Shown: positions 1 to 10,032, counted from the stretch's first letter. The stretch: DNA of 64,000 bases from Flavobacterium sp. AED (GCF_000812945.1 NZ_JSYM01000002.1:513694-577693), one strand, 5' to 3'. Translations and numbers: made by a program. Notes: generated by a model from the letters alone, not told the origin.

Positions 1-585
1 ATTTTCGGAACAAGCCATACTTTAGGGTATGATACAGCCTTAAATACAGTAGTAGATGTAATCGATAAAATCAGAGATACTGCAAGTTCTCATAACCGTT
101 TATTCTTTGTAGAGGTAATGGGAAGAGATGCAGGTCATATCGCATTGAATGCTGGTATTGGAGCAGGAGCTGAAGAAATTTTGATTCCGGAAGAAGATTT
201 AGGATTGGAAAGATTATTAGAATCATTACAAAAAAGTAAAGCTTCAGGAAAATCATCCAGTATAGTTGTAATCGCAGAAGGGGATAAAATTGGTAAAAAC
301 GTATTCGAATTGAAAGATTACGTTGAAGCTAATTTACCGGAGTATGATGTGAGAGTTTCTGTTTTAGGTCATATGCAACGTGGTGGTTCTCCATCATGTT
401 TCGACAGGGTTTTGGCTAGTAGATTAGGAGTGAAAGCTGTTGAATCATTATTGGAAGGCAAATCAAATTATATGGTTGGTTTACAAAGTGACAAAGTTGC
501 CCTGACACCATTAGAACAAGCTATAAAAGGTAAAACAGAAATTGATAGAGAGTTATTAAGAGTTTCTGATATAATGTCAACATAG
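1..585 (+). CDS. pfkA: 6-phosphofructokinase, C-terminal part (5' end outside window)
   Basis: The frame is open from the first base of the window to the TAG at 583-585, giving 194 residues of a protein usually about 325 long, so the N-terminal ATP-binding part lies upstream. The enzyme phosphorylates fructose-6-phosphate with ATP in the cytoplasm. Visible family motifs are the GTSHTLGYDTAL segment at the start, the substrate-binding MGR at visible residues 40-42, and HMQRGGSP near visible residue 124 followed by a conserved DR. The ATG at 118 is internal (the M of MGR), not a start. gapA follows after 73 bp, so the two glycolytic genes are probably expressed together. The family assignment is firm. 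Confidence 0.95.
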   Translation: MFGTSHTLGYDTALNTVVDVIDKIRDTASSHNRLFFVEVMGRDAGHIALNAGIGAGAEEILIPEEDLGLERLLESLQKSKASGKSSSIVVIAEGDKIGKNVFELKDYVEANLPEYDVRVSVLGHMQRGGSPSCFDRVLASRLGVKAVESLLEGKSNYMVGLQSDKVALTPLEQAIKGKTEIDRELLRVSDIMST

Positions 586-652
586 AGTGGTTAAAGTTTA
601 TTGTGAGGAAATTAGACTTTATATAAGTTAAATAAATACAAACAAAAATTAA

Positions 653-1663
<1,011 letters not shown>

Positions 1664-1682
1664 TTCTTTATATTTACAAAGT

Positions 1683-1713
1683 CCCGTTATATTATATTTA
1701 ACGGGATTTTTTA
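1683..1713 (+). terminator. Rho-independent terminator after gapA
   Basis: A perfect 7-bp stem CCCGTTA/TAACGGG (1683-1689 with 1699-1705) is followed by ATTTTTT. It separates the pfkA-gapA unit from the kinase gene downstream. Confidence 0.85.
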
Positions 1714-1805
1714 TTTTTTGTGCACTTTTTAAAATGCAAATTTTATACTGCATGCATTTTAAATAAGTAAAACGAAATACAAAAAAACCAAAAAAACCAA
1801 AAAAA

Positions 1806-2657
1806 ATGAGATTATTAGTTGATAGTGGTTCTACCAAAGCTGATTGGATTGCGATAGATGATGATGGAAAAGTATTGTTTACAACGCAAACTTTAGGATT
1901 AAATCCAGAAATTTTGGAGGGAGATGAAATAGTGGAACGTTTAAATGACCGTTTTGATATTTTACAAAATAAAAAGGAAGCAACCCATTTGTTCTTTTAT
2001 GGGGCAGGTTGTGGAACCGAAAGAATGAAAGTTGCACTTTCACAAATTTTTCAAAACTATTTTCCAAACGCAATTATAGTTGTTGAAGAGGATACCTATG
2101 CAGCTGTATATGCTACAACACCTAAAGGTGAAAAAGCTATTGTTAGTATTTTAGGTACCGGATCTAACTGTAGCTATTTTGATGGTAAAGAATTACATCA
2201 AAAAGTACAATCATTAGGCTATATCGCTATGGATGATTGTAGTGGTAATGTTTTTGGAAAAGAATTAATCAGAAAGTATTATTTCAATAAAATGCCCAAA
2301 GAATTGGCAGTAGAATTTGAAAAAGAGTACGATTTAGATCCTGATGCTATTAAAAGTAAATTATATAAAGAACCAAATCCAAATGCTTATTTAGCAACAT
2401 TTGCCAAGTTCTTAATTCAACATAAAGAAACTGAATTTTGTAGAAAAATTATTTTCAAAGGAATGAAATCTTTTGTGAAGAATTATATTAAACAATATGA
2501 TAACTGTAAAGAGGTGCCTGTACACTTTGTAGGTTCTATTGCATTTTATTTAAAAGAGGAACTACAAGAGACTTTTGATAAATATGAATTAAAATTAGGT
2601 AACGTATTAAGAAGACCAATCGATGGACTTATTGCGTATCATATTGCTAATAAATAA
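1806..2657 (+). CDS. BadF/BadG/BcrA/BcrD-family kinase, N-acetylglucosamine kinase-like
   Basis: This 283-residue protein has the ASKHA sugar-kinase fold. The phosphate-1 loop is at the N-terminus (LLVDSGSTKADW, residues 3-14), and a second glycine-rich nucleotide motif ILGTGSNCSYFDG lies near residue 115-127. It resembles GlcNAc kinase-like members of the BadF/BadG family, which phosphorylate amino sugars with ATP in the cytoplasm. mgsA starts 5 bp after its stop, so the two are cotranscribed. Acting on GlcNAc or another amino sugar is an inference: it would supply the kinase step missing from the chitin-type locus at 36-49 kb, but MurNAc or glucosamine cannot be excluded. Confidence 0.8.
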   Translation: MRLLVDSGSTKADWIAIDDDGKVLFTTQTLGLNPEILEGDEIVERLNDRFDILQNKKEATHLFFYGAGCGTERMKVALSQIFQNYFPNAIIVVEEDTYAAVYATTPKGEKAIVSILGTGSNCSYFDGKELHQKVQSLGYIAMDDCSGNVFGKELIRKYYFNKMPKELAVEFEKEYDLDPDAIKSKLYKEPNPNAYLATFAKFLIQHKETEFCRKIIFKGMKSFVKNYIKQYDNCKEVPVHFVGSIAFYLKEELQETFDKYELKLGNVLRRPIDGLIAYHIANK

Positions 2658-2662
2658 TTTTT

Positions 2663-3037
2663 ATGGAGATTGCAATAATTGCACATGATGGTAAAAAAGC
2701 AGATTTAGTTCAGTTTTTAGAAAAAAATAAAGTCATTTTACAAGAAGAAAAAATACATTTAATTGCAACTGGGACAACAGGTGGTAAAGCCGAAAATTCA
2801 GGATTTAAAGTTACTAAAATGCTTTCAGGTCCATTAGGAGGTGATGCTCAAATTGCAGCCAGAGTTGCTGAGGGTAAAACTCAAATGGTTTTCTTTTTTA
2901 AGGATCCATTATCAAGTCATCCCCATGAAGCTGATATTAATATGCTTATTCGTGTTTGTGATGTACATAATGTGCCATTGGCTACAAATGAGGCAACAGC
3001 ACAATTACTATTAAATGCTATTGCACTGCAATCATAG
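2663..3037 (+). CDS. mgsA: Methylglyoxal synthase
   Basis: This 124-residue protein converts dihydroxyacetone phosphate to methylglyoxal and phosphate, a bypass that relieves sugar-phosphate build-up. It keeps the family core: AHDGKK near the start, the phosphate-binding ATGTTG at residues 35-40, the catalytic aspartate D61 in GPLGGDAQ, and the DP..HPHEAD block (D81, H88, D91). It is shorter than the 152-residue E. coli enzyme at the N-terminus, as is common in family members. It starts 5 bp after the kinase gene, and its 3' end overlaps the convergent ridA gene by 20 bp. Confidence 0.95.
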   Translation: MEIAIIAHDGKKADLVQFLEKNKVILQEEKIHLIATGTTGGKAENSGFKVTKMLSGPLGGDAQIAARVAEGKTQMVFFFKDPLSSHPHEADINMLIRVCDVHNVPLATNEATAQLLLNAIALQS

Positions 3038-3398
3038 AAATTTCCACATTTACATTTTTTGGCAAACAAGCCACTTGAACCGTTTCACGAGCTGGAGCGG
3101 TTTTTTCGTTAAAATAAGAACCATAAATAGTGTTTATTTTTCCAAAGTCATTCATATCCATTATGAAAATTGTAGCTTTAACTACGTTTTCAAACGTCAT
3201 TCCGGCAGCTTCTAAAACTGCTTTCATGTTTTGCATAACTTGTTCAGTTTCGGCTTCAATTGTTTCGGTAATTAATTCTCCAGTTGCTGGGTTTATTGCA
3301 ATTTGGCCAGAAGTATACAGTGTATTTCCCTTAAGAACAGCTTGATTGTATGGACCAATAGGAGCAGGAGCATTTTCAGTAAAGATTATCTGTTTCAT
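3018..3398 (-). CDS. ridA: RidA-family enamine/imine deaminase
   Basis: This 126-residue protein is the size of RidA (YjgF/UK114), which hydrolyses reactive 2-aminoacrylate and related enamines released by PLP enzymes. Key positions are present: Y17 in GPYNQA, G31 in TSGQI, R104 in APARETVQV and E119 near the C-terminus, matching the carboxylate-binding Arg and acidic residue of active RidA proteins. C111 corresponds to the commonly conserved cysteine. It is transcribed toward mgsA and overlaps its last 20 bp. Family identity is clear; its physiological substrate is inferred. Confidence 0.92.
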   Translation of the reverse strand: MKQIIFTENAPAPIGPYNQAVLKGNTLYTSGQIAINPATGELITETIEAETEQVMQNMKAVLEAAGMTFENVVKATIFIMDMNDFGKINTIYGSYFNEKTAPARETVQVACLPKNVNVEISMIAVQ

Positions 3399-3531
3399 AA
3401 TATTGTAGCGTTTAATTATTTAAGTTGAAAACTATAATTTAAAATTATAGATTATTTTGTATGGAGAATTATTTCTTAAGGAATCTAGGCTTGAGTATTT
3501 AGTTCAAAATGTATGGATATATAGAGCTAAA

Positions 3532-6276
3532 CTATCTGTTTGTTCTACTTCTTTTATCGAATTTTATATCGCTTAATACACCGGATTTTATTCCGATAAA
3601 AAAGCCCCAATTAGCATTTGTTCCAAAAGGTGTCCAGTTGAAATCCATTCTCCAACTTAATAAATCTCTTTCAAAACGTAATTGAGTGAAAGTAACGCCT
3701 TTTTGTACAAAATCATAACCGGTAGATACACCAGCTTTCCATTTTGGACTTATGTCTGCATTGGCTGAAATCATTATGGAATTCCCTATGATTTTCTTTT
3801 CTCTATTGTTGTTTCCATAGGTCAAAGAGTAAGCAAAAGTCATATCCCAAGGTAGTTTTGCATTGAAAAATTCAGAAATTTTATCTTCTTCTTTTTCACT
3901 TTCGCTAAATTGACTTTTTCTGCTGTCGTTTAAATCAGTATTTGTTCCAAATAAATCATCTTCACGACCTCCATTTCTTTCGCTTTGAACGTTTTTATCT
4001 TTCTTGATTTTATCTTTTTCTTTACTTGAAATGGCATAGTTCAAAGTCATATTGGCACTTGTCATTCTAAATAGACTTCCACCATTGTCAATATTATAAA
4101 CATTAATTCTAGTACCTGAATTATCAATGGCATAAGGATCTAAAGTTGCACCAAAATTAACATTCATTTTATTGGCAAAAAGTTGTGTACCACCGCTTAC
4201 TCTAACTGGTGACCATGCTAAAGATGTTTTACCATCTGCATTAAGATTATAGCTGGTTGAAAAATTTAAATTATTAAGTAGCATTACCTTTTTAGGTTCT
4301 AACTTAGTGCTATCCTTATCAGTAACTTTAGCTTCAAAAGTATTACTCAGGTCAAATCCTAATGTGTTGGAGTTTGAAATACCTGGCGCTCCAAAAATTC
4401 CAGCTTCAAATCGAGAATACTGCTTTGTCATAGTTCCAGTTGCATCTGAAGCATACGTGTCGTAATATTTTTCAAAACTAGGTGTGTAGCCATATGAAAC
4501 TGAAGGGCGCATGACGTGACGAATTGATTTTATTTTTTTGTCTGCTCCAAAATTAAATGTCCCATAAATTGTCGTTCCTAAACTTGATGAAAAAGAGTAG
4601 GTTCTATAGGCATCAAATCCATTTACAATATTATCGACTACTTTACTTTGTTCGTCATCATAACTTCTATTAATCGTCTTTGTATACCAAACTTCTCGAT
4701 AGTTAAAAGAGGAAGAAGCACTGAAATATTTGAATAATTTAAAATTGGTACTGATTGGAATAGTATGTTCAATACCAGTTTTTGCATTTCTAAACATCTG
4801 AGGCTTAAAGAATAAAGAATCAGTTGTTACAATGCTATTTTTACCGCTCAGGTTATATTGTAAATTGATGTTCTTAAAGAAACCCTTTTTTACGCCATCT
4901 TTACCTACAAAAGGATATAAACGATCCACACTTACTTGCAGTGTTGGTAAAGTCATATTGATTTCTTCAGTTTGTGTGTTTTGAGAATGTGTTGCTGTCA
5001 ATGACATTCTGACTTGTGGTACTGAATTGAAGGTTTTACTGTAAGAAATCGAAGAGCTTAATGTATTATTAAGATTAGATCCAATGTTTGCCTGATTTAT
5101 GGATTGTCTAAAATATTTACTACTTCCAAGATTTACGGAAGCAGAAAAACTTGAGTTAGGGTTTGATTTAGAGTCTTTAGAATGAGACCATTGAATGTTA
5201 TAAATTTTCTGTTTTAAATAATCAGGATAACCTCTTTCACTTGTAATTAAATTTTCAAATCGTACATTTAAATTTCCTCGATATTTATAACGTTCGGCAT
5301 AACTAGACTCAAAACGCATTCCATAACTACCATTGGTATAATAATCTCCTAAAATAGTTAAGTCATAATTATTGCTAAGTGCAAAATAATACCCTCCATT
5401 TTGTAAAGAAAATCCTCTTGTGTTTGAATCGTTATAACTTGGTAAAATCAATCCAGAAATGCTGGTCTCTTTACTCATTGGGAAAAATGCGAATGGTAAA
5501 GCTATTGGTGTAGGTACATCGGCAATAACCATATTGGTCAAGCCAGTAACCACTTTTTTACCTGGAATAAATTTTACTTTATTGGTTTGGAAATAATATT
5601 CTGGATTATCAACATCTTTGGATGTGGTAAAGCGAGCGCCTTTTAAGAAATATACAGAATCATTTTCTTTTTTAGTAATAGCTGCTTTTATTTTAAATTC
5701 CCCTTGATCTGATCTGGAATTCCATATCAATGCTTTTTTTGTTTTAAAATTAAAACGAATTGAATCAGGTTCGACTACATTAGTTCCTTGCTTGAAGTTT
5801 GGATATTGTTTGTAAGCTCCTGTCGAATCCTTTATCCGGCCAGCATAAACTTCATTCTTTTCATAATCCATGACAATAATGCCAGATTTTAATTCGACAT
5901 CTTGATAATATAGCTCTGCTTTATCGTATAAAGTGATTAGTTTTTTCTTTTGATCAATTTTTACATATTTCTCAGCCTTGTATTTTACTTTACCGTCAAG
6001 AAATGCTTTTTGGGGTTTGATAGTGTCTTTTTTTATCGAATCAGTTTCCTTTTTTATAATTGTAGTCGATTTTCCAGTATTAGTAACAACGGTTTTGGAG
6101 CTATCTGTTTGTTTTTTAGTAGCTATAGCTGTTGCTTTTTTTGTTGTATCTTGAGAATATAATTTACCAGCTCCTATTGTTAGGAAAATTGATAATAAAA
6201 CGATATTAAATAAGTTTGTATGCAAAGGTTTAAATGCTATTTTTGTAAAATTATGGCTTGTTTTTTGACATGTCAA
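3532..6276 (-). CDS. lptD: LPS-assembly outer membrane protein LptD-like (OstA family)
   Basis: This large outer-membrane protein has a hydrophobic signal segment (about residues 19-41, ending LYSQ), a low-complexity Thr/Lys/Ser stretch, an OstA-type beta-jellyroll (roughly residues 95-240, DGKVKYKAEKYVKID onward), and a long C-terminal beta-barrel with alternating aromatic strands. LptD inserts lipopolysaccharide into the outer leaflet. The longest frame starts at a TTG (6276). A second TTG at 6225 gives a compact signal peptide (MHTNLFNIVLL...). The candidate -7 box TAAGTTTG on the minus strand (6281-6274) covers the upstream TTG, so 6225 is the better start. It diverges from the amidase gene. 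Confidence 0.88.
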   Translation of the reverse strand: MTCQKTSHNFTKIAFKPLHTNLFNIVLLSIFLTIGAGKLYSQDTTKKATAIATKKQTDSSKTVVTNTGKSTTIIKKETDSIKKDTIKPQKAFLDGKVKYKAEKYVKIDQKKKLITLYDKAELYYQDVELKSGIIVMDYEKNEVYAGRIKDSTGAYKQYPNFKQGTNVVEPDSIRFNFKTKKALIWNSRSDQGEFKIKAAITKKENDSVYFLKGARFTTSKDVDNPEYYFQTNKVKFIPGKKVVTGLTNMVIADVPTPIALPFAFFPMSKETSISGLILPSYNDSNTRGFSLQNGGYYFALSNNYDLTILGDYYTNGSYGMRFESSYAERYKYRGNLNVRFENLITSERGYPDYLKQKIYNIQWSHSKDSKSNPNSSFSASVNLGSSKYFRQSINQANIGSNLNNTLSSSISYSKTFNSVPQVRMSLTATHSQNTQTEEINMTLPTLQVSVDRLYPFVGKDGVKKGFFKNINLQYNLSGKNSIVTTDSLFFKPQMFRNAKTGIEHTIPISTNFKLFKYFSASSSFNYREVWYTKTINRSYDDEQSKVVDNIVNGFDAYRTYSFSSSLGTTIYGTFNFGADKKIKSIRHVMRPSVSYGYTPSFEKYYDTYASDATGTMTKQYSRFEAGIFGAPGISNSNTLGFDLSNTFEAKVTDKDSTKLEPKKVMLLNNLNFSTSYNLNADGKTSLAWSPVRVSGGTQLFANKMNVNFGATLDPYAIDNSGTRINVYNIDNGGSLFRMTSANMTLNYAISSKEKDKIKKDKNVQSERNGGREDDLFGTNTDLNDSRKSQFSESEKEEDKISEFFNAKLPWDMTFAYSLTYGNNNREKKIIGNSIMISANADISPKWKAGVSTGYDFVQKGVTFTQLRFERDLLSWRMDFNWTPFGTNANWGFFIGIKSGVLSDIKFDKRSRTNR

Positions 6277-6281
6277 ACTTA
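6264..6281 (-). promoter_or_regulatory. Candidate lptD promoter -7 box with overlapping 14-bp palindrome
   Basis: On the minus strand TAAGTTTG (6281-6274) fits the Bacteroidota -7 consensus TAnnTTTG. It overlaps a perfect palindrome TTTGACATGTCAAA (6264-6277), which could be an operator at the start of lptD transcription. No clean -33 TTG at ideal spacing was seen, so this is tentative. Confidence 0.4.
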
Positions 6282-6359
6282 CATATTATTTTTTGTCAAA
6301 AATAATCAAATAAAGAATTTATAACCTTAGTGTTTTAATTAAAATTAACTTTTAAATTT

Positions 6360-7526
6360 ATGCATATTTCATATAAAATTAAAATAATATTTACCCTTCT
6401 TTTTACAGTTGGTTCATTTAGTATTTATGCTCAATCAAATATTTTTAAAGTAACATTGGACGCAGGTCATGGAGCTCATGATTTTGGTGCAGTTTACAAT
6501 GGACATGTAGAAAAAAATATTGCGCTTGCAGTAGTACTGAAAGTAGGGAAAATTTTAGAATCCATGCCTAAAATGGACGTGATATATACCCGAAAAACGG
6601 ATGTTTTTATTGACTTAGTAGAAAGAGCCAATATTGCGAATAGAGCCGATGCTAATATTTTTGTATCGATACATTGTAATGCAAATAGAAATACTGAAGG
6701 ATATGGGACGGAAACCTATGTAATGGGTATGACAAAAGTTGCTTCAAACTTAGAAGCGGCTAAAAAAGAGAACTCCGTAATAACCTTAGAGAAAGATTAT
6801 AAACAAAAATATGAGGGATTTGATCCTAATTCTCCTGAAACAATGATAGGTATGACCTTGATGCAAGAGGAATATTTAGATAATAGTATTTCACTGGCAA
6901 GTAAAGTGGAAGATGCATTTGAGTTATTGGGTAAAAAAATAAGAGGAGGAGGAGTTAAACAAGCGCCTTATATGGTGCTTCATAAAGCATATATGCCTAG
7001 AGTCCTTATTGAAATGGGTTTTATTTCTAATTTTACGGAAGGAAATCTTTTAGATTCAGAAGATGGTCAAAATGAAATTGCTAAAGCTATAGCAGAGGCC
7101 ATTGTAAGTTATAAAAGAGATTATTATGGAAATGGTGAAACTGAAATTATTGATGTAAAACCGTCACAGAAAATTTTTGACAAGCCAATAAAAGACACTT
7201 CATCTCCTGTAAAACCAAAAGTAATTTTAAATTCTTCAGAACTCAAAAAAACAATAAAAAGTACGGATAGTTCTCAACCTTTATTTAAGGTACAACTTTC
7301 GGCCAGTGTGAAAAAAGTGGAGTTAGCCCCTAAAAATTTTAAAGGGTTGAAAAATATATCTATTTCATATGATAACAGAGTTTATAAATATATGTATGGA
7401 GAAACTTCAGATTATGATGAGGCAAAAAAACAATTACAAGAAGCAAAAGATAAAGGCTATAATTCTGCATTTTTAATTGCATTTAGAAATGGAGAAAAAA
7501 TTAGTGTTCAAGAAGCACTCAAATAA
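6360..7526 (+). CDS. N-acetylmuramoyl-L-alanine amidase (Amidase_3) with C-terminal SPOR domain
   Basis: This 388-residue secreted amidase cleaves the amide bond between MurNAc and the stem peptide, typically at the division septum. The signal peptide is residues 1-25 (ending SIYAQ). The Amidase_3 domain spans about 29-240 with zinc ligands H37 (LDAGHG), E51 and H105 (SIHCNAN), and catalytic E218 in VLIEMGFISN. A SPOR-type domain follows at about 308-388, which in this family binds denuded glycan at septa. The MCE gene follows after 30 bp in the same direction, suggesting an envelope operon. It resembles AmiC-type enzymes but with the glycan-binding domain at the C-terminus. Confidence 0.93.
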   Translation: MHISYKIKIIFTLLFTVGSFSIYAQSNIFKVTLDAGHGAHDFGAVYNGHVEKNIALAVVLKVGKILESMPKMDVIYTRKTDVFIDLVERANIANRADANIFVSIHCNANRNTEGYGTETYVMGMTKVASNLEAAKKENSVITLEKDYKQKYEGFDPNSPETMIGMTLMQEEYLDNSISLASKVEDAFELLGKKIRGGGVKQAPYMVLHKAYMPRVLIEMGFISNFTEGNLLDSEDGQNEIAKAIAEAIVSYKRDYYGNGETEIIDVKPSQKIFDKPIKDTSSPVKPKVILNSSELKKTIKSTDSSQPLFKVQLSASVKKVELAPKNFKGLKNISISYDNRVYKYMYGETSDYDEAKKQLQEAKDKGYNSAFLIAFRNGEKISVQEALK

Positions 7527-7556
7527 TAATAACAAGTTGAATATTTTATATTAATT

Positions 7557-8540
7557 TTGAAAAAAAATTATATTTTGAAAATAACTAGAGAAATCAAAAC
7601 TGCCATATTAGTCATTGCATCAATTTTATTATTCATTTGGGGCTATAGTTTTTTAAAAGGAAGAGACCTTTTTACAAATTACAAAACATTTTATGTAGAA
7701 TATGAGAGTGTAGAAGGATTAGCCACATCTGCGCCAGTAACTCTAAACGGTTTGATTATAGGAAAGGTAAATAGTATTGCATTAAATGAAAATACAGGGA
7801 AATTATTGGTTGAATTACAATTGAAAACTGATTTTCCTATTTCTAAATCCAGTACTGCTTCTATTTACGAACCAGGATTCATCGGAGGAAAGCAAATTGC
7901 AATTTACCCAAATTTTAATGATAAAACGCTGGCTGTTGATGGACAGAAATTACAAGGAGAAACTAAATTAGGACTTACCGATAAAGTTGCAGACAAATTA
8001 GCTCCTCTTCAGGAAAAGCTAGAAAAAATAATGGTTAACACTGATAAATTAATATCAGGGATTAACAATGTTTTAGATAAAAATGGACAAGAAAATTTAA
8101 AAGTTAGTTTAGCGGAATTAAGTAAAACTATGGAGCAATTTCATAAAGCTACTGTAGGTGTTAATGCTTTATTGGATGATAATAAAGCTCAAATAAAAGG
8201 CGCAGTAACCAATTTTAATAAAATATCTGGTGATTTTTCTAAAATATCGGATTCATTAAATAAAGCTGATCTTGGAAAAACCGTAAAAAACCTGAACAAA
8301 ACATTAGCCAAAGTTGATGTTATTATGACTGGTTTACAATCCGGAAAAGGTTCTATGGGTAAATTATTAAATGATGATGCTTTCTACCAAAACATTAAAG
8401 CAACGACAAAAGAATTAGAATTATTACTTCAGGATGTAAGACTTTCTCCTACTAGGTATGTTAATATTTCTTTGTTTGGAAAGAAAAATAAACCTTATGT
8501 TGCTCCAAAAAATGATACTTTAATAAAAGTAAAAAACTAG
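7557..8540 (+). CDS. MlaD/MCE-domain lipid transport protein
   Basis: This protein has an N-terminal membrane anchor (about residues 13-29, TAILVIASILLFIWGYSFL), one MCE domain (about 38-118, starting FYVEYESVEGLATSAPVTLNGLIIGKV in pieces) and a helical C-terminal half rich in Leu/Lys heptads. MCE proteins form rings that carry phospholipid between the two membranes. The frame opens at TTG 7557, but the TTG at 7575 gives MKITREIKTAILV, the usual family N-terminus, and is the more likely start. It sits between the amidase (30 bp upstream) and the Fe-S protein (4 bp downstream). MlaE/F-like partners are not in the window. Confidence 0.9.
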   Translation: MKKNYILKITREIKTAILVIASILLFIWGYSFLKGRDLFTNYKTFYVEYESVEGLATSAPVTLNGLIIGKVNSIALNENTGKLLVELQLKTDFPISKSSTASIYEPGFIGGKQIAIYPNFNDKTLAVDGQKLQGETKLGLTDKVADKLAPLQEKLEKIMVNTDKLISGINNVLDKNGQENLKVSLAELSKTMEQFHKATVGVNALLDDNKAQIKGAVTNFNKISGDFSKISDSLNKADLGKTVKNLNKTLAKVDVIMTGLQSGKGSMGKLLNDDAFYQNIKATTKELELLLQDVRLSPTRYVNISLFGKKNKPYVAPKNDTLIKVKN

Positions 8541-8544
8541 TAGT

Positions 8545-9876
8545 ATGAGCTATTTAGACAATATATTATTTGCTATATTATTGGGGATTGGTTTTGGCTA
8601 TTTTTATAGTAATGTAAAAAAAATCATTAGAAATATAAATCTTGGTGGAGCAATAGACCGTAAAGACAATGCTAAACAGCGCTGGAAAAATATGGCTATG
8701 ATTGCTCTTGGACAATCTAAAATGGTGAAAAGACCTGTTGCAGGGTCACTTCATATTGTTGTTTACCTAGGATTTATAATTATCAATATAGAGTTATTGG
8801 AAATAATTATTGATGGTCTTTTTGGTACTCATAGAATTTTTGCTTTTTTAGGAACTGCTTATAATATACTGATTGCTTCATTTGAAATTTTGGCTCTTTT
8901 AGTTTTAGTTGCTGTTTTTGCTTTTTGGATAAGAAGAAACATAATTAAGTTGAAACGATTTTCAAGTGCCGATTTGAATGGTTCTCCTAAAAAAGATGCA
9001 AATTATATTTTGTATTTTGAAGTTGTTTTGATGACATTGTTTTTATTAATGAATGCTTCTGATTTGCATTTGCAAAATATACCTGGAGGTTTTTCTCATT
9101 TTATTAAAGCAGGTTCATTTCCTGTAAGTCAATTTATAGAACCTTTGTTCAATGGAATGTCAAATGAGTTGGTAATGCTTCTTTCAGAAATTTTTTGGTG
9201 GTTGCATATTACCGGGATTTTGATTTTTATGAACTATCTCTATTTTTCAAAACATTTGCATATAATATTGGCATTTCCAAATACCTTTTTTGCAAATTTA
9301 AACCCACAAGGTCAATTTGATAATTTAGAATCAGTTACTAAAGAAGTGAAAATGATGATGGACCCTAATGCTGATCCATTTGCAGCAGAGCCGGTTAACG
9401 AAAGTGAGGCACCAGCTAAGTTTGGAGCAAGCGATGTTCAGGATTTAAATTGGGTACAATTATTGAATGCTTATACGTGTACTGAATGTGGTCGTTGTAC
9501 TTCTTCTTGTCCTGCCAATATTACAGGGAAAAAATTGTCTCCTCGTAAAATCATGATGGACACTAGAGATAGACTGGAAGAAGTAGGAAGAAATATAGAT
9601 GCCAATAAAGGTGTTTTCGTTCCAGATAATAAATCATTATTAAACGATTATATTACCTCTGAAGAACTTTGGGCATGTACTTCATGTAATGCATGTGTTG
9701 AGGAATGTCCAGTAAGTATAAGTCCTTTATCTATTATTATGGATATGAGACGTTATTTAGTAATGGAACAAAGTGCCGCACCAATGCCAATAAATGCTAT
9801 GATGACCAATATAGAGAATAATGGAGCACCATGGCAATACAATCAGCAAGATCGTTTGAATTGGAAAAATGAATAG
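8545..9876 (+). CDS. Membrane (Fe-S) oxidoreductase with NarI-like helices and two [4Fe-4S] clusters
   Basis: This 443-residue protein has about five transmembrane helices in residues 5-250 and a cytoplasmic HdrC-like ferredoxin region. Histidines H70, H221, H237 and H239 (in SKHLHIILAFPN) lie in or near helices and could ligate heme b, as in NarI-like domains. Cluster cysteines are C312/C315/C318/C322 (CTECGRCTSSCP) and C378/C381/C384/C388 (CTSCNACVEECP). The CCG-domain gene downstream supplies the other half of what is a single polypeptide in ETF:menaquinone oxidoreductase-type enzymes. I infer electron transfer to menaquinone; the electron donor is unknown. It starts 4 bp after the MCE gene. 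Confidence 0.85.
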   Translation: MSYLDNILFAILLGIGFGYFYSNVKKIIRNINLGGAIDRKDNAKQRWKNMAMIALGQSKMVKRPVAGSLHIVVYLGFIIINIELLEIIIDGLFGTHRIFAFLGTAYNILIASFEILALLVLVAVFAFWIRRNIIKLKRFSSADLNGSPKKDANYILYFEVVLMTLFLLMNASDLHLQNIPGGFSHFIKAGSFPVSQFIEPLFNGMSNELVMLLSEIFWWLHITGILIFMNYLYFSKHLHIILAFPNTFFANLNPQGQFDNLESVTKEVKMMMDPNADPFAAEPVNESEAPAKFGASDVQDLNWVQLLNAYTCTECGRCTSSCPANITGKKLSPRKIMMDTRDRLEEVGRNIDANKGVFVPDNKSLLNDYITSEELWACTSCNACVEECPVSISPLSIIMDMRRYLVMEQSAAPMPINAMMTNIENNGAPWQYNQQDRLNWKNE

Positions 9877-10032
9877 TTCCCCTCCCCAGCCCTCCCCGAA
9901 GGGGAGGGAGTTGAAATTGGAAAGTAGGAGTAAATAATAACAATACAATAATAATTTAAGCAATACAAAAAAAATCCAGTAACACATTCCAATCTCGGCT
10001 CCCTCCCCTTTGGGGAGGGCTGGGGTGGGGAA
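9877..10032. repeat. GC-rich REPIN/MITE-like inverted-repeat element
   Basis: Two 49-nt arms, 9877-9925 and 9984-10032, are inverted copies with few mismatches, around a roughly 58-nt AT-rich core. Each arm also contains its own small palindrome (CTCCCCGAAGGGGAG type). The arms are far richer in G and C than the surrounding DNA. The element begins directly after the stop of the Fe-S gene and ends 22 bp before the CCG gene, so it would be transcribed in the operon as one long hairpin. There is no coding capacity worth calling. The paired-palindrome layout is that of a REP doublet (REPIN) or a small non-autonomous element. Confidence 0.8.
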
